Part shown: positions 7,355 to 18,409 of the stretch, one piece after another
Numbering within the stretch: position 1 is the stretch's first letter
Layout of the letters: every line of letters begins with the position of its first letter
Assembly (NCBI GenBank): GCA_947260035.1
Contig: CAMYOO010000041.1
Coordinates: 1 to 45,680 of the forward strand
Source: an uncultured delta proteobacterium
Lineage (GTDB): Bacteria; Myxococcota_A; UBA9160; JAFDET01
Length of the DNA stretch: 45,680 nt
Direction of reading: 5' to 3'
Position numbers and translations under genes: made by a program
Notes under the pieces: model-generated
The model's input: the letters and a program-made list of their open reading frames with translations, nothing else
What the model was told of the DNA's origin: nothing
Databases searched by the model: none

Positions 7355-7825
7355 TTACGGATCGAGGCGGAAGATCCAGGCGGCCGTGGCGTGCTCGTCC
7401 GCCTCCACCTCGTACTTGGCCAGGAGCATCTTCCGGACCGCCTCGCGCTCGGCCGGGTCCTCCACACGAACGGCCCGAAGCGGGTAGACCGTGCCCTCGA
7501 TGCGCACGCGGACCCGCGGATCGTCCAGCGCATTCTTCACCCAGCCCCGCTCCGCCGGATCGTCGGTGCCCAGGATCAGCGAGGTCGGCACGTAGAGCTT
7601 GCCGTCCATCACACCGCACCAGACGTTCACCGAGTAGGGATCCCCGGGCCGCGTCTCCAATTGGATCTGCTTCTCGTCCTTCGCGAACGACCAGTCGGGC
7701 GGGGCGCTCTCGTGGACCTCTCCACTCAGCTTTCCGCCGGGGAAAGGACCGAGCGGGCCGCAGGCCACCAGCGATGCGACGGCGGCGAGCAGGACGATGC
7801 GCCGGGGGCGCGAGTGACGCTGCAT
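7355..7825 (-). CDS. Hypothetical lipoprotein
   Basis: A 156-residue protein with a lipoprotein signal peptide: basic MQRHSRPRR, then a hydrophobic stretch, then the lipobox LVAC with the lipidated Cys at residue 22. It should be anchored in the cell envelope. The ATG at 7825 was chosen because GGGAGGAA sits 6 bases upstream of it; an in-frame upstream TTG lies inside that ribosome site. The mature part (PYSVNVWCGVMDGKLYVPTS) vaguely recalls small split-barrel proteins of the pyridoxamine oxidase/deazaflavin type, but I cannot assign a family. It follows mazG by 30 bases and precedes the Fur-controlled bfd. Confidence 0.75.
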   Translation of the reverse strand: MQRHSRPRRIVLLAAVASLVACGPLGPFPGGKLSGEVHESAPPDWSFAKDEKQIQLETRPGDPYSVNVWCGVMDGKLYVPTSLILGTDDPAERGWVKNALDDPRVRVRIEGTVYPLRAVRVEDPAEREAVRKMLLAKYEVEADEHATAAWIFRLDP

Positions 7826-7855
7826 GGCAGTTCCTCCCAAGGCGCGAGCGCGATG

Positions 7856-8662
7856 CTAGCCGGCTGTGGACTCGTCGCGCGACACGGTCTCCTTGGCGCG
7901 GCGCCAGAGCGCCCACTGCTCGTCCGTGCTCAGTTCGTCGAAGCCGCGCTTTGCCGGCGCCAGCTCGGCCTCCATGGCCTCGAAGCGGCGCAGGAAGCGG
8001 CGGTTGGTGACCCGCAGGGCCTCCTCGGGATCTCCGCCCAGCTCGCGAACCAGCCCCGCGGCCACGAAGAGGACGTCGCCCAGCTCATCGATGGCGCGCT
8101 CGCGCGCACCGCGCTCCAGCTCGACCTGAACCTCACCCACCTCCTCGCGCAGCTTGGCGAAGATCTGCCCCGCGCCCTCCCAGGCGAAGCCCGCGCGCGC
8201 GGCCCTGCGCTGCAGCTTGCCGGCGCGCATCAGCGCGGGCAGCCCCAGTGCGACGCCGGCCAGCGCGCCTTCGGCCTCGCCTGCGGCGCTGCGTTCACGC
8301 GCCTTGTGGTCCTCCCAGGCGCGGGTCTGGGCTTCGGCGTCCTCCACCACTGCGTCGCCGAAAACGTGTGGATGTCGGCGCACGAGCTTGTCGCAGATCG
8401 ACGCGATCACGTCGTCGATGCCGAAGCGTCGCTGCTCCCGGGCCATCTGCGCGTGGAACACCACCTGGAGCAACAGGTCACCCAGCTCGTCGCGCAGCCC
8501 ATCGAAGTCGCCGCCGTCGATGGCCTCGGCCACCTCGTACGCCTCTTCGATGGTGTAGGGCGCGATGCTTCGGAAGTCCTGCTCCACATCCCACGGGCAG
8601 CCGGACTCCGGATCACGAAGCTTCGCCATGATCTCGATCAACCGCTCCAGGTCACTCTCCAT
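7856..8662 (-). CDS. mazG: Nucleoside triphosphate pyrophosphohydrolase MazG
   Basis: A 268-residue MazG that hydrolyses (d)NTPs to monophosphates and PPi and helps cleanse non-canonical nucleotides or tune ppGpp. The N-terminal repeat has the diagnostic LRDPESGCPWDVEQDF, then YTIEEAYEVAEAI and LRDELGDLLLQVVFHAQ with the acidic Mg-binding residues. A second MazG-like repeat follows with AIDELGDVLFVAAGLVRELG and NRRFLRRFEAME. The length is that of the two-domain form (E. coli 263). The ATG at 8662 begins the conserved region. The gene lies 11 bases after the EamA permease and 30 before the lipoprotein. Confidence 0.95.
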   Translation of the reverse strand: MESDLERLIEIMAKLRDPESGCPWDVEQDFRSIAPYTIEEAYEVAEAIDGGDFDGLRDELGDLLLQVVFHAQMAREQRRFGIDDVIASICDKLVRRHPHVFGDAVVEDAEAQTRAWEDHKARERSAAGEAEGALAGVALGLPALMRAGKLQRRAARAGFAWEGAGQIFAKLREEVGEVQVELERGARERAIDELGDVLFVAAGLVRELGGDPEEALRVTNRRFLRRFEAMEAELAPAKRGFDELSTDEQWALWRRAKETVSRDESTAG

Positions 8663-8673
8663 GGGTCATCCCC

Positions 8674-9528
8674 TCACAGGTTCAAGATCACGACGCCCAG
8701 CGCCACGACGCCCGCCGCGAAGACCCGGCGGCGGCCGAAGGGCTCGCCCAGAACCAGCGTACCGATCAATGCGGCCAGGATGATTCCGGTCTCGCGCAGC
8801 GCCGCGATGGGAGCGATGGCTCCGAGACTGTACGCCCAGAGCACCATCGAGTAGCCGAGGGTGGCCATCAGCCCACCGGCGACGCCGCGGCGCGCGGCGG
8901 GGCGGCGCAGGAAGGCGGGCAGGTCGCGCCGGCGCAGGATCACCGTCACCACGACGAAGGGCACCGCCTCCAGGGCCTGCAGCCAGAGCACGTAGGACAG
9001 CGGCCCCGGATCCCCGGCCCGACGTATGCCCATGGCGTCGACAAGCGTGTAGCCGGCGATCCAGACGCCGGTCCCCAGGGCGAAGAACGCGGCGCGCCGG
9101 CCCGAGGCCGTTCCGAGACTTCGATCCACGGCCAGCGACAGGATGCCCATGCTGATCAGCGCGGTGCCCGCCAACTCCATCTGCGACAGGGGCTCGCCGA
9201 CGACGCGCGCAGACAGAGCGGCCACCAGGAGCGGACCCGTGCCGCGTGCGATCGGATAGACGTGGGACAGATCGCCGAAGCGATAGGCAAGCACCAGGAA
9301 CGTCACGTAGACGTTGTGGAGCAGGGCGCCCGCGGCGAGATAGCCCCAGCTCTCCCGCGCAGGCGCGTCCACGAAGGGAAGGCCCAATGAGCACGCGACC
9401 GAGCCCGACACGAAGACGACCAGGGTGGTGAGCCAGGGATCGTCGCTCGCCTTGATGAGGGCGTTCCAGACGGCGTGGAGCAGCGCGGCCAGCAGCACCA
9501 GGCCCAGAACGACGGGTGTGTCGGCCAT
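8674..9528 (-). CDS. EamA/DMT superfamily permease
   Basis: A 284-residue integral membrane protein with about ten hydrophobic helices and an internal duplication, as in drug/metabolite (EamA) transporters. The VYPIARGTGPLLVAALSARVVGEPLS block in the first half and ALRETGIILAALIGTLVLGEPFGRRR in the second are the two matching EamA end motifs. It likely exports a small metabolite or amino acid; the substrate cannot be told. The first helix begins right after MADTPVV, which supports the ATG start. It is 11 bases upstream of mazG. Confidence 0.9.
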   Translation of the reverse strand: MADTPVVLGLVLLAALLHAVWNALIKASDDPWLTTLVVFVSGSVACSLGLPFVDAPARESWGYLAAGALLHNVYVTFLVLAYRFGDLSHVYPIARGTGPLLVAALSARVVGEPLSQMELAGTALISMGILSLAVDRSLGTASGRRAAFFALGTGVWIAGYTLVDAMGIRRAGDPGPLSYVLWLQALEAVPFVVVTVILRRRDLPAFLRRPAARRGVAGGLMATLGYSMVLWAYSLGAIAPIAALRETGIILAALIGTLVLGEPFGRRRVFAAGVVALGVVILNL

Positions 9529-9550
9529 GGTCCGAGGAGGCTAGCCCTTC

Positions 9551-10033
9551 CTAGAAGAGCAGGACTTCGGCTTCGAGGCTCGGCAGGTCGATCACGCCCA
9601 CGGCATTGTGGCCTTCCATGTGACCCGCGCACTCGCCGGGGTTCACGATCAGCGAGCCGGCGCGCCGCTCGAGCCGCCGCCGGTGATCGTGCCCGTGCAG
9701 CACCAGATCGTGACCGTTCAGGCGCTCGTGGATCTCCAGCGGGTCGTGAACCACCAGGATCCGACGGCGGCTCCAGTGGAGCTCGCGGCCCGAATCGGCG
9801 AAGTCGAAGCCCAGCTCCGTGCTGGCCGCCTCGAGAACGTTCCGCGGCAGATCGTTGTTGCCCCACACGCCGTAAAGGGGCGCCGCCAGTCCGGCCAGCA
9901 CCTCCAGCGTCTTCACCTGGGTTACGTCACCGGTGTGCACGACACGATCCACGCCCACGCCGTTCAACAGCGCGACGATTCGCGCCACGTTGCGCAGGTT
10001 GTCGTGGGTATCGCTGACGACGCCGACGCGCAC
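9551..10033 (-). CDS. YfcE/MJ0936-type metallophosphoesterase
   Basis: A 160-residue calcineurin-like phosphodiesterase of the small YfcE type. All metal-binding motifs are visible: SDTHDN near residue 8, TGDV, GNND, VVHDP and HGHDHR, followed by the NPGE element near the C-terminus. It should bind two divalent metals and cleave a phosphodiester; the natural substrate of this family is mostly unknown. The GTG or ATG at 10033 begins the first strand directly. It lies 3 bases after the stop of the gamma-glutamylcyclotransferase-like gene and 22 bases before the EamA gene. Confidence 0.92.
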   Translation of the reverse strand: MRVGVVSDTHDNLRNVARIVALLNGVGVDRVVHTGDVTQVKTLEVLAGLAAPLYGVWGNNDLPRNVLEAASTELGFDFADSGRELHWSRRRILVVHDPLEIHERLNGHDLVLHGHDHRRRLERRAGSLIVNPGECAGHMEGHNAVGVIDLPSLEAEVLLF

Positions 10034-10036
10034 CGG

Positions 10037-10486
10037 TCAGATCTCGCAGCTTGGATCCGGCTGAACGGCGACACGCTCGAGCCACGCTACCCAGTCGTCC
10101 GGCAGGCCGTGATGCCGCGCGCCCTGAACCATGTGCTCGCGGTACCAGGCGAAGGGCGGCGTCCGGGAGAGCCGGGCGGACGCATAGGTCCAGGCTTCGA
10201 ACGCCTCGCCAGCGCTCCGCTCCACCTCGACCCGCAGCCGCGTGTAGCCAGCCTCGAACCGATCCAGCGTGGGCCACGCATCGGGCGTCAGCTCGTACAC
10301 CACGCCCCAGACCAGCCCCAGCGGATCGGGCATCAGGTTGGCCTTGCCGGACCCGTCGCGCCCGCGCTTGTTGAACGCCAGGCGGTGTCCGTGCAGGCAA
10401 CCCACTCCATGCACCCGGAACTCCCCAACCCGCTCCCGCAGCCGCCCAGGCGCCAGGTTCGACCCATACGCAAAGTACCGCTGCAT
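10037..10486 (-). CDS. Gamma-glutamylcyclotransferase-like protein
   Basis: A 149-residue protein of the AIG2/GGCT fold. It starts MQRYFAYGSNLAPGRL, with the YGSNL glycine-rich loop at residues 7-11 and the likely catalytic Glu in DRFEAGYTR. Enzymes of this family turn gamma-glutamyl peptides into 5-oxoproline. The ATG at 10486 is the last ATG of the 46-bp repeat copy on this strand, so the repeat provides both the start codon and the possible ribosome site (AGGAACG, about 9 bases upstream). A longer open frame upstream consists only of repeat sequence. The next gene follows after 3 bases. Confidence 0.85.
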   Translation of the reverse strand: MQRYFAYGSNLAPGRLRERVGEFRVHGVGCLHGHRLAFNKRGRDGSGKANLMPDPLGLVWGVVYELTPDAWPTLDRFEAGYTRLRVEVERSAGEAFEAWTYASARLSRTPPFAWYREHMVQGARHHGLPDDWVAWLERVAVQPDPSCEI

Positions 10487-10596
10487 TGAGGGACGTTCCT
10501 GCATAACTGCACGGGGTACCACTCTTAGCCCCTAGGAGTGGCACTCGGCGCAGGAGTGGCCCTGCACGCAGTTATGCAGGAACGTCCCCCAATGCA
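10482..10596. repeat. Inverted doublet of the REP-like repeat, copies 2 and 3
   Basis: Copy 2 (10482-10527) is on the minus strand and copy 3 (10551-10596) on the plus strand. They share the 20 bases GCAGTTATGCAGGAACGTCC and end ATGCA. Together they form a 115-base imperfect palindrome, like the REPIN doublets of REP sequences. The doublet fills the whole space between the rpoD stop (10601) and the start of the GGCT-like gene, and copy 2 overlaps that start codon. Confidence 0.85.
10519..10541. terminator. Hairpin between rpoD and the GGCT-like gene
   Basis: CCACTCTTAG-CCC-CTAGGAGTGG forms a 10-base stem with one G/T-type mismatch and a 3-base loop, centred inside the repeat doublet. It could end the rpoD transcript or simply be part of the repeat. 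No T-run follows, so it is not a classical intrinsic terminator. Confidence 0.4.
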
Positions 10597-10600
10597 GGCG

Positions 10601-12403
<1,803 letters not shown>

Positions 12404-12422
12404 CGGAGGGGGGCTCCTTGGG

Positions 12423-14034
12423 TCAATGCCGTACGGGATCAGGGGGTTGGGTCCAGAGCTCACGACGCCGACGCAGCTGCTCCTCCTTCAGGCGGAGCAG
12501 ATCGTCGGAGTCCACCGCCTCGCCCCGGGCCAGGGCGAGAGTGGAGGCCTTGCGTTCGCGCCGATGGGAGCGCCGGCGCAGATTCTCGATGGTTTCGTCG
12601 ATGGAGCGGGCCGTCGCCTCGTCGTCGAGGGGCTCGCGCTCCGAGGTGGCAAGCTGGGTGTAGAGCGCGCGGGCCTCGCCCTCCAGCTCGACGGCCGGAT
12701 CATCGCCGGCGGCCACACGGGCGATGAGTTCGGCGACGGGAGGCAGTGCCGCCGAATCGGGGAAGAGCACCGCCAACTCGTCCAGGGGCACACGGTCGGC
12801 CAGACCCGGATGGTCCAGGACTGCAGCCGCCAGGTTCCCGAACCAACGGTCCTCGGGTCCGCGTCGACGCGGCGCCGGTGCCGCCACCTCGTCGTCGTCC
12901 ACACCGCCGCGGCGTGCGCCGCGAATGGCGGCGTCCACGTCCTCCTCGCGCACTCCGGTGCGCATGGCCAGCAGCCGCGCGAACTCGCCGCGCTCGACCG
13001 GGTCCACCACCAGGGCCACCAGGGGCGCAACCGCGTGCACCGCGTCGGCGCGCTCCCACGGCGTCGCGAGCCCGCGGGAGCAGGCCTCGGCGATCTGTGC
13101 CTCCAACGCGGGCGGCGCCTTGTCCACCAGGCGCTTCAGGGCTTCGGCGCCCTCACGAGCCAACAGGGTGTCGGGGTCGTCGCCCGACGGGAGCGCGACG
13201 TGACGCACGCGCAACCCGGCCGGCAACAGGATCTCCAGCGCGGAGCGCGCGGCTCGACGTCCGGCGTCGTCGCCGTCGAAGAGCAGTACCACCTGACGCG
13301 TGCGACGCTTCAGCTCGCGCGCGTGGTCCTCGGTCAGCGCCGTTCCGCAGGTGGCCACGGCCTCGCCGACTCCGGAGCGGTGCAACGCCACCACGTCGAA
13401 GTATCCCTCCACCACCACGGCGCGTTCTGCGCGACGCATGGGCTCCAGCGCCATGGGCAGGCCGAAGAACACCTCGCGCTTGCGGTAGATGGCCGTCTCG
13501 GGGCCGTTCAGGTACTTGGGCTCCTGGTCCTCCCCCATGGCGCGACCGCCGAAGCCCAGGATGCGCCCGCGCGCGTCGCGAATCGGGAACACCACCCGGC
13601 CCCGCAGCCGGTCGTAGTGTCCTCCACTCTGGCGCTCGACGAGGAGTCCCGCCTTCTCGCCCAGGGACGCGGGAATGCGGCTCTGGCTCATCATTGAGCT
13701 CGCGGAGCTGCTCGTACAGGCCCGTCTCGCGCGAGTCGGACTCCTGCACCTCGACGCCCACCTGGCGGCCCAGCTCGCGCGCGGCCTCCGGGAAGGTGAG
13801 GTTCTCGTGGCGCATCAGGAAGGTGAAGGCGTTGCCGCCGGCGTCGCAGCCGAAGCAGTGGAAGATCTGGCGGTCGGCGTTGACGTTGAAGGAGGGGGTC
13901 TTCTCTTCGTGGAACGGACAGAGACCCTTGTGATTGCGGCCTGCGGACTTGAGGGCGACGTAGCGGCCGATAAGCTCGACGAGATCAACGCGATCGCGAA
14001 TCGCTTGGATCGTCTCGTCGGGAATTCGGCCCAT
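12423..14034 (-). pseudogene. dnaG: DNA primase, frameshifted with internal deletion
   Basis: Two frames together encode most of a primase. The first, from 14034, gives the zinc domain with C39, H42, C60 and C63 (CPFHEEKTPSF, FHCFGCDAGG) and stays primase-like to LYEQLRELN near 13698. The second, from about 13694 to 12423, resumes with LGEKAGLLVERQSGGHYDRLRG, the TOPRIM motifs VVVEGYFDVVAL and LLFDGDDAGRRAA, and a helicase-binding C-terminus. Compared with E. coli DnaG, about 55 residues are absent at the junction (the YLEKRGL to GFAPPGWD part), and the frame also changes. As dnaG is essential and sits in rpsU-dnaG-rpoD, this may be an assembly error. If real, primase must be supplied otherwise. 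Confidence 0.85.
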
Positions 14035-14065
14035 TCTCAGCGCCCCCGATTGGCCACTGGCGCTA

Positions 14066-14263
14066 CTAGCGTGCCATCCGCTTCAGCTTCTTGAGCGCGC
14101 GCTTGCGGGCCGCCGCAGCCTTCTTCTTCTTGCGAATGCTCGGCTTGTCGTAGTACTCGCGACGACGCAGCTCCGATAGCGTGCCGGCCTTCTCGACCTG
14201 CTTCTTGAACCGCCTCATCGCCGCTTCGAAGGACTCGTTGTCCTTCACTTTCACTACCGGCAT
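14066..14263 (-). CDS. rpsU: 30S ribosomal protein S21
   Basis: A 65-residue S21 of the small subunit that helps initiation. [25 protein letters not shown], then [17 protein letters not shown], then a Lys/Arg/Ala-rich tail, is a full match to the family. The ATG at 14263 has GGAGA 8 bases upstream; earlier in-frame codons lie in the leader. It is the first gene of the rpsU-dnaG-rpoD operon, which links translation, replication and transcription. The 278 bases to the divergent hydrolase gene must hold its promoter, but I could not pick out clear -35/-10 boxes. Confidence 0.95.
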   Translation of the reverse strand: MPVVKVKDNESFEAAMRRFKKQVEKAGTLSELRRREYYDKPSIRKKKKAAAARKRALKKLKRMAR

Positions 14264-14541
14264 GCGCGCTCTCTCCTGGTGAGTGACGCCGAATGGCCCC
14301 AAGTGTCGCCCACTTGCCGGGTTTGGGCTCACGGGCTCGGGTCAGCGTGGGCAGCAGACCTGAAACCCCTGAATTTCCGGCAGGTTAGGGCATCCGCAAA
14401 GGGCGATCGACTCTAGCGCACACCCCCCAGGTGGGCAAGCGAGCCTGTGTTTTCAGGCACTTGCAGCGCCCGGCTGCTTCGGGCAGCAGCAGAGGCGCGC
14501 CCAGGCTGCAGATCGGGCCGGGCCTGTATCCTCGGTCCGCC

Positions 14542-15453
14542 ATGGAGATCTCCTATCCCGGTGCCGTGGCTCCTGCGCGGAGCCGGTTCGTGCGCTCGTT
14601 CGGGCTGCGCATCCACGTCTGCGAGTGGGGCGATCCCGACGCGGAGCCGGTGCTCCTCATCCACGGCTTCTACGACCACGCGCGCAGCTTCGACCTGCTC
14701 GCCCCGCGCCTGGCCGAACGCTACCGGGTGCTGGCCATCGATTCGCGCGGCCACGGCGACTCGGACTGGGCCGACGAGTACAACTGGCCGACGGACATCC
14801 TGGACACCATCCACGTCCTGCGCGACCTGGGCCGTCCCGCCCACCTTGTGGGCCACAGCCGCGGCGGCGGCCTCGCCACCGATGCCGCGGTTCTAGACCC
14901 GGGCAGCGTGCGCAAGCTCGTGAACCTGGACGGCTTCGGCCCGCCGGAAGAAGGCTTCGAGATCCCGGGCCGCACAAACGAAACGCGCACGCCTCCCGAG
15001 AACCTGGCCTGGTACCTGGACTGGCGGCAGCGTTCCGCCGCCCGCTCCGGCTTCCGCCCGGCGCCCGACGTGGGTGTGCTGGCTGAGCGGCGCCAGGCCC
15101 AGAACCCGCGCCTGTCGCTGGACTGGCTGAGCTACTTCGCTTCGGCCGGCTCGCGGCGCACCGAGGACGGCTACGTGTGGAAGTTCGATCCCTTCGCGGG
15201 CCGCGGCATGGGTCCTTTCCGTCCGGAGTGGATCGCTCCCAACTGGACTCGGCTGCGCGTGCCCATGCTGGCCGTCGTCGGCGGCGTGCCCGACACCTGG
15301 GGACCGCTGCCCGAGCCGACCCTGAGCAGGCGGCTTGCCCACGTGCCCCGGCTGGACCGCGCCGTGGTCGAGGACGCCGGCCACTTCATGCACATCGAGA
15401 AGCCGGGGGAGAGCGCGCGCCTGATCCTGGACTGGCTGGAGGGCGCAGCGTGA
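14542..15453 (+). CDS. Alpha/beta hydrolase with intact catalytic triad
   Basis: A 303-residue alpha/beta hydrolase. It has the oxyanion-hole HG (LLIHGFYDH), DSRGHGDSD, the nucleophile elbow VGHSRGGG with Ser106, a likely acid at D251 (VGGVPDTWG), and His281 in DAGHFMHIEKP. The layout is that of epoxide hydrolase/haloalkane dehalogenase-like or esterase members; the substrate is unknown. The ATG at 14542 was preferred over an in-frame upstream start because similarity and a compact N-terminus begin there. Its stop overlaps the GTG of the next gene (GTGA), so the two proteins are probably made together. Confidence 0.88.
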   Translation: MEISYPGAVAPARSRFVRSFGLRIHVCEWGDPDAEPVLLIHGFYDHARSFDLLAPRLAERYRVLAIDSRGHGDSDWADEYNWPTDILDTIHVLRDLGRPAHLVGHSRGGGLATDAAVLDPGSVRKLVNLDGFGPPEEGFEIPGRTNETRTPPENLAWYLDWRQRSAARSGFRPAPDVGVLAERRQAQNPRLSLDWLSYFASAGSRRTEDGYVWKFDPFAGRGMGPFRPEWIAPNWTRLRVPMLAVVGGVPDTWGPLPEPTLSRRLAHVPRLDRAVVEDAGHFMHIEKPGESARLILDWLEGAA

Positions 15454-16118
15454 CCCGGCTGAAAAGCGGTCGCATCCAGGTCGCGCTCCACGAGCTTCGC
15501 GCGGGCCCCGGACCGACGTTGCTGCTGTTGCACGAGCTGTGGGGCCGGGGCACCGACCTGACCGAAGCCGCCGCAGCCTGGCCCGGCGGCCGTGTGCTGG
15601 CCCTGGACTTCGCCGGTCACGGCGCCAGCGACCGCGCGCGCGGCGGCACGTACTCGCCGGAAACCCTGTCCTGCGGCGCCGACGCGGCCCTGGTCGAAGC
15701 CGGGCACGCCTACGTGGCGGGCTTCGGTCTGGGGGCGTACGTGGCCCTGCTGGTAGCCGGTGCGCGGCCCGAGCGCGTGCCCGCCGCCTACCTGCTGCCC
15801 GGGGAAGGGCTGGATGGCGGTGGCAGCGAGCCCGACTGGGAGATCCCGCTGGAGACCGTGTACGAGAACCTGGCCGACGTCCTCGCCGCCGCCGAGGCGG
15901 ACGGCGGGGACGCCGATCCCATGCTGCGCTCCTGCGCGCGCGACCTGCGACCGACCGAGTACACCTCTGCCTACGCGGAGCGGACGTCCCGCCTGCTCCT
16001 GGCCGAAGACGGCGAAGAGCGCCCGGACTGGTGGCGAGCGCTGCGCGACACCCCGCGCGTCGAGGCCGCGCCGGACACTCTGGCTGAGGGCTTCGCCCAG
16101 CTGCTGCGCGGCGCCTGA
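15450..16118 (+). CDS. Alpha/beta hydrolase-fold protein lacking the nucleophile
   Basis: A 222-residue protein that keeps the fold signs (LLLLHELWGRG, ALDFAGHGASDR), but its nucleophile elbow reads GFGLG: Gly93 sits where the catalytic Ser should be. No typical DxGH segment with the catalytic His appears near the C-terminus. It is therefore probably not an active hydrolase and may bind a ligand or partner. The GTG start at 15450 overlaps the stop of the preceding active hydrolase by the GTGA arrangement, which points to co-translation and perhaps a complex. It ends 6 bases before the convergent hisF stop. The function is inferred only. Confidence 0.75.
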   Translation: MTRLKSGRIQVALHELRAGPGPTLLLLHELWGRGTDLTEAAAAWPGGRVLALDFAGHGASDRARGGTYSPETLSCGADAALVEAGHAYVAGFGLGAYVALLVAGARPERVPAAYLLPGEGLDGGGSEPDWEIPLETVYENLADVLAAAEADGGDADPMLRSCARDLRPTEYTSAYAERTSRLLLAEDGEERPDWWRALRDTPRVEAAPDTLAEGFAQLLRGA

Positions 16119-16124
16119 GCGGGC

Positions 16125-16978
<854 letters not shown>

Positions 16979-16988
<10 letters not shown>

Positions 16989-17716
16989 GACGCGGCCTCC
17001 AGCGCGCGGTCCAGGTCCAGGTCGCCCGTGTACAGGGCGCGCCCGGCGATGACCCCGGCCACACCGCGGGACGCCAATGCGGCGGCGCGCTTGACGTCGT
17101 CCAGCGACGCGACTCCGCCCGAAACGATCACCGGGATCGAGACGCACTCAGCCAGCTGCGCGGTCGCTTCCAGATTGGGTCCCGTGAGCATGCCGTCCCG
17201 GGCGATGTCGGTGTGCACGATGGCCGCCACTCCGGCGTCTTCGAAGCGCCGGGCCATGTCCAACGCGGTGGTCTCGCTGGTTTCGAGCCAACCCTCGACG
17301 GCCACGTGCCCCTCGCGTGCGTCGATCCCCACCACGATCCGCTGCGGATTCCGCTTCGCCGCCTCGCGAACCAGCTCGGGATCGCGCAGGGCCGCGGTTC
17401 CGATCACCACCCGATCGACGCCCAGCGCAAAGGCGGACTGAACGCCATCCTGGTCGCGGATGCCTCCGCCCAGCTGCACCGGCGCCGCGCCCGCGGCGGC
17501 CACGACCGCTCGGATCGATGCCTCGTTTCCGCGCTCGCCGCTGCGTGCGGCGTCCAGGTCGACCACGTGAATGCGCGGCGCACCGGCCTCTGCGAAGCGC
17601 CGAGCGACCGCACCCGGATCCGGGTCGTAGACGGTGGCGGCGGCGTAATCACCGCGGGACAGGCGCACGACGCGCCCGCCCAGGAGATCGATGGCGGGGA
17701 TCAGCTCGAAGCTCAT
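16979..17716 (-). CDS. hisA: Phosphoribosylformimino-AICAR ribotide isomerase
   Basis: A 245-residue TIM-barrel isomerase that converts ProFAR to PRFAR, the step before HisF/HisH. It has [15 protein letters not shown] with catalytic Asp10, [49 protein letters not shown] with the second Asp, and [13 protein letters not shown]. Length is normal. It overlaps hisF by 10 bases and lies 9 bases after the stop of a lipoprotein gene that interrupts the his cluster. Cytoplasmic. Confidence 0.96.
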
Positions 17717-17725
17717 GGCCGGGAC

Positions 17726-18409
17726 CTACCAGCGCGTGCGTCCCGGCGACTGGAGGTCGGCGCCGCTGCCGTACGGGAACTCGGCGGCCAGCTCCCCTGC
17801 GCCCCAGCGCGCCAACTCCTCCGCGGAGAGCCAGCGCATGCCGCCGCCCGGATAGCGCCCGGCATTGAAGACATTCTCGTTGAGCGGCTGTTGGGTCTCG
17901 TTGATGCTGCTCTTCCACAGGCGCGCGCCGCCCGGGGCCTTGAGCACCAACACCTCGAACCACACGCTGGCCGCCGAAGAGGTGCCCATGGCCTCCGGAG
18001 TGCGCTCGCGCATCCGGTAGACGGTGCCGTACGCGATGGCCGGCGTTCCGAACTCCTTGTGGACCACCTGCGCCACGATGCGCGGCGGAGGCGTGGCCAT
18101 CTCCGGCGTGAGCCCCAGCGCCGTCCGCACGTCGCCCGCGGGCACCACCCGAACGCCGCGCTTGATGAGCGCCTCGGTGACGAAGCGCTCGACCAGCGCT
18201 GCGGCTTCCGGACCCGGCACGTTGCGCGTGCCCGTGCTCGGGTACAGGTCCGCAATGCGGAACGGCGCGATGGCCACCCGGTCGATATTCAGCTCACGCG
18301 CCTCCTTGCCGGAGGCGTAGGTCTCCGAGCGCGCCGTGGGCGCCTGGGCGCATGCGCTCGACAGCAGCGCCACGGCGCACAGTGCGAGGAACGCGCGACT
18401 CAACGGCAT
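17726..18409 (-). CDS. Putative envelope lipoprotein inside the his operon
   Basis: A 227-residue protein with an N-terminal hydrophobic signal and lipobox-like LLSSAC (Cys20), so it is probably lipid-anchored in the envelope. The mature part has VAIAPFRIADLYPSTG, then LVERFVTEALIKRGVRVVPAGDVRTALG and AIAYGTVYRMRER. This recalls CsgG/LpoB/GNA1162-like lipoproteins that assemble outer-membrane complexes, but the match is weak. The ATG at 18409 overlaps the hisH end by 10 bases, so it is translated with the his genes although it has no evident role in histidine synthesis. The downstream hisA starts 9 bases later. Confidence 0.8.
   Translation of the reverse strand: MPLSRAFLALCAVALLSSACAQAPTARSETYASGKEARELNIDRVAIAPFRIADLYPSTGTRNVPGPEAAALVERFVTEALIKRGVRVVPAGDVRTALGLTPEMATPPPRIVAQVVHKEFGTPAIAYGTVYRMRERTPEAMGTSSAASVWFEVLVLKAPGGARLWKSSINETQQPLNENVFNAGRYPGGGMRWLSAEELARWGAGELAAEFPYGSGADLQSPGRTRW

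Noticed and set aside
13680-13710. Programmed frameshift in dnaG
   Set aside because: No slippery heptamer is seen, and a frameshift could not restore the ~55 missing residues.
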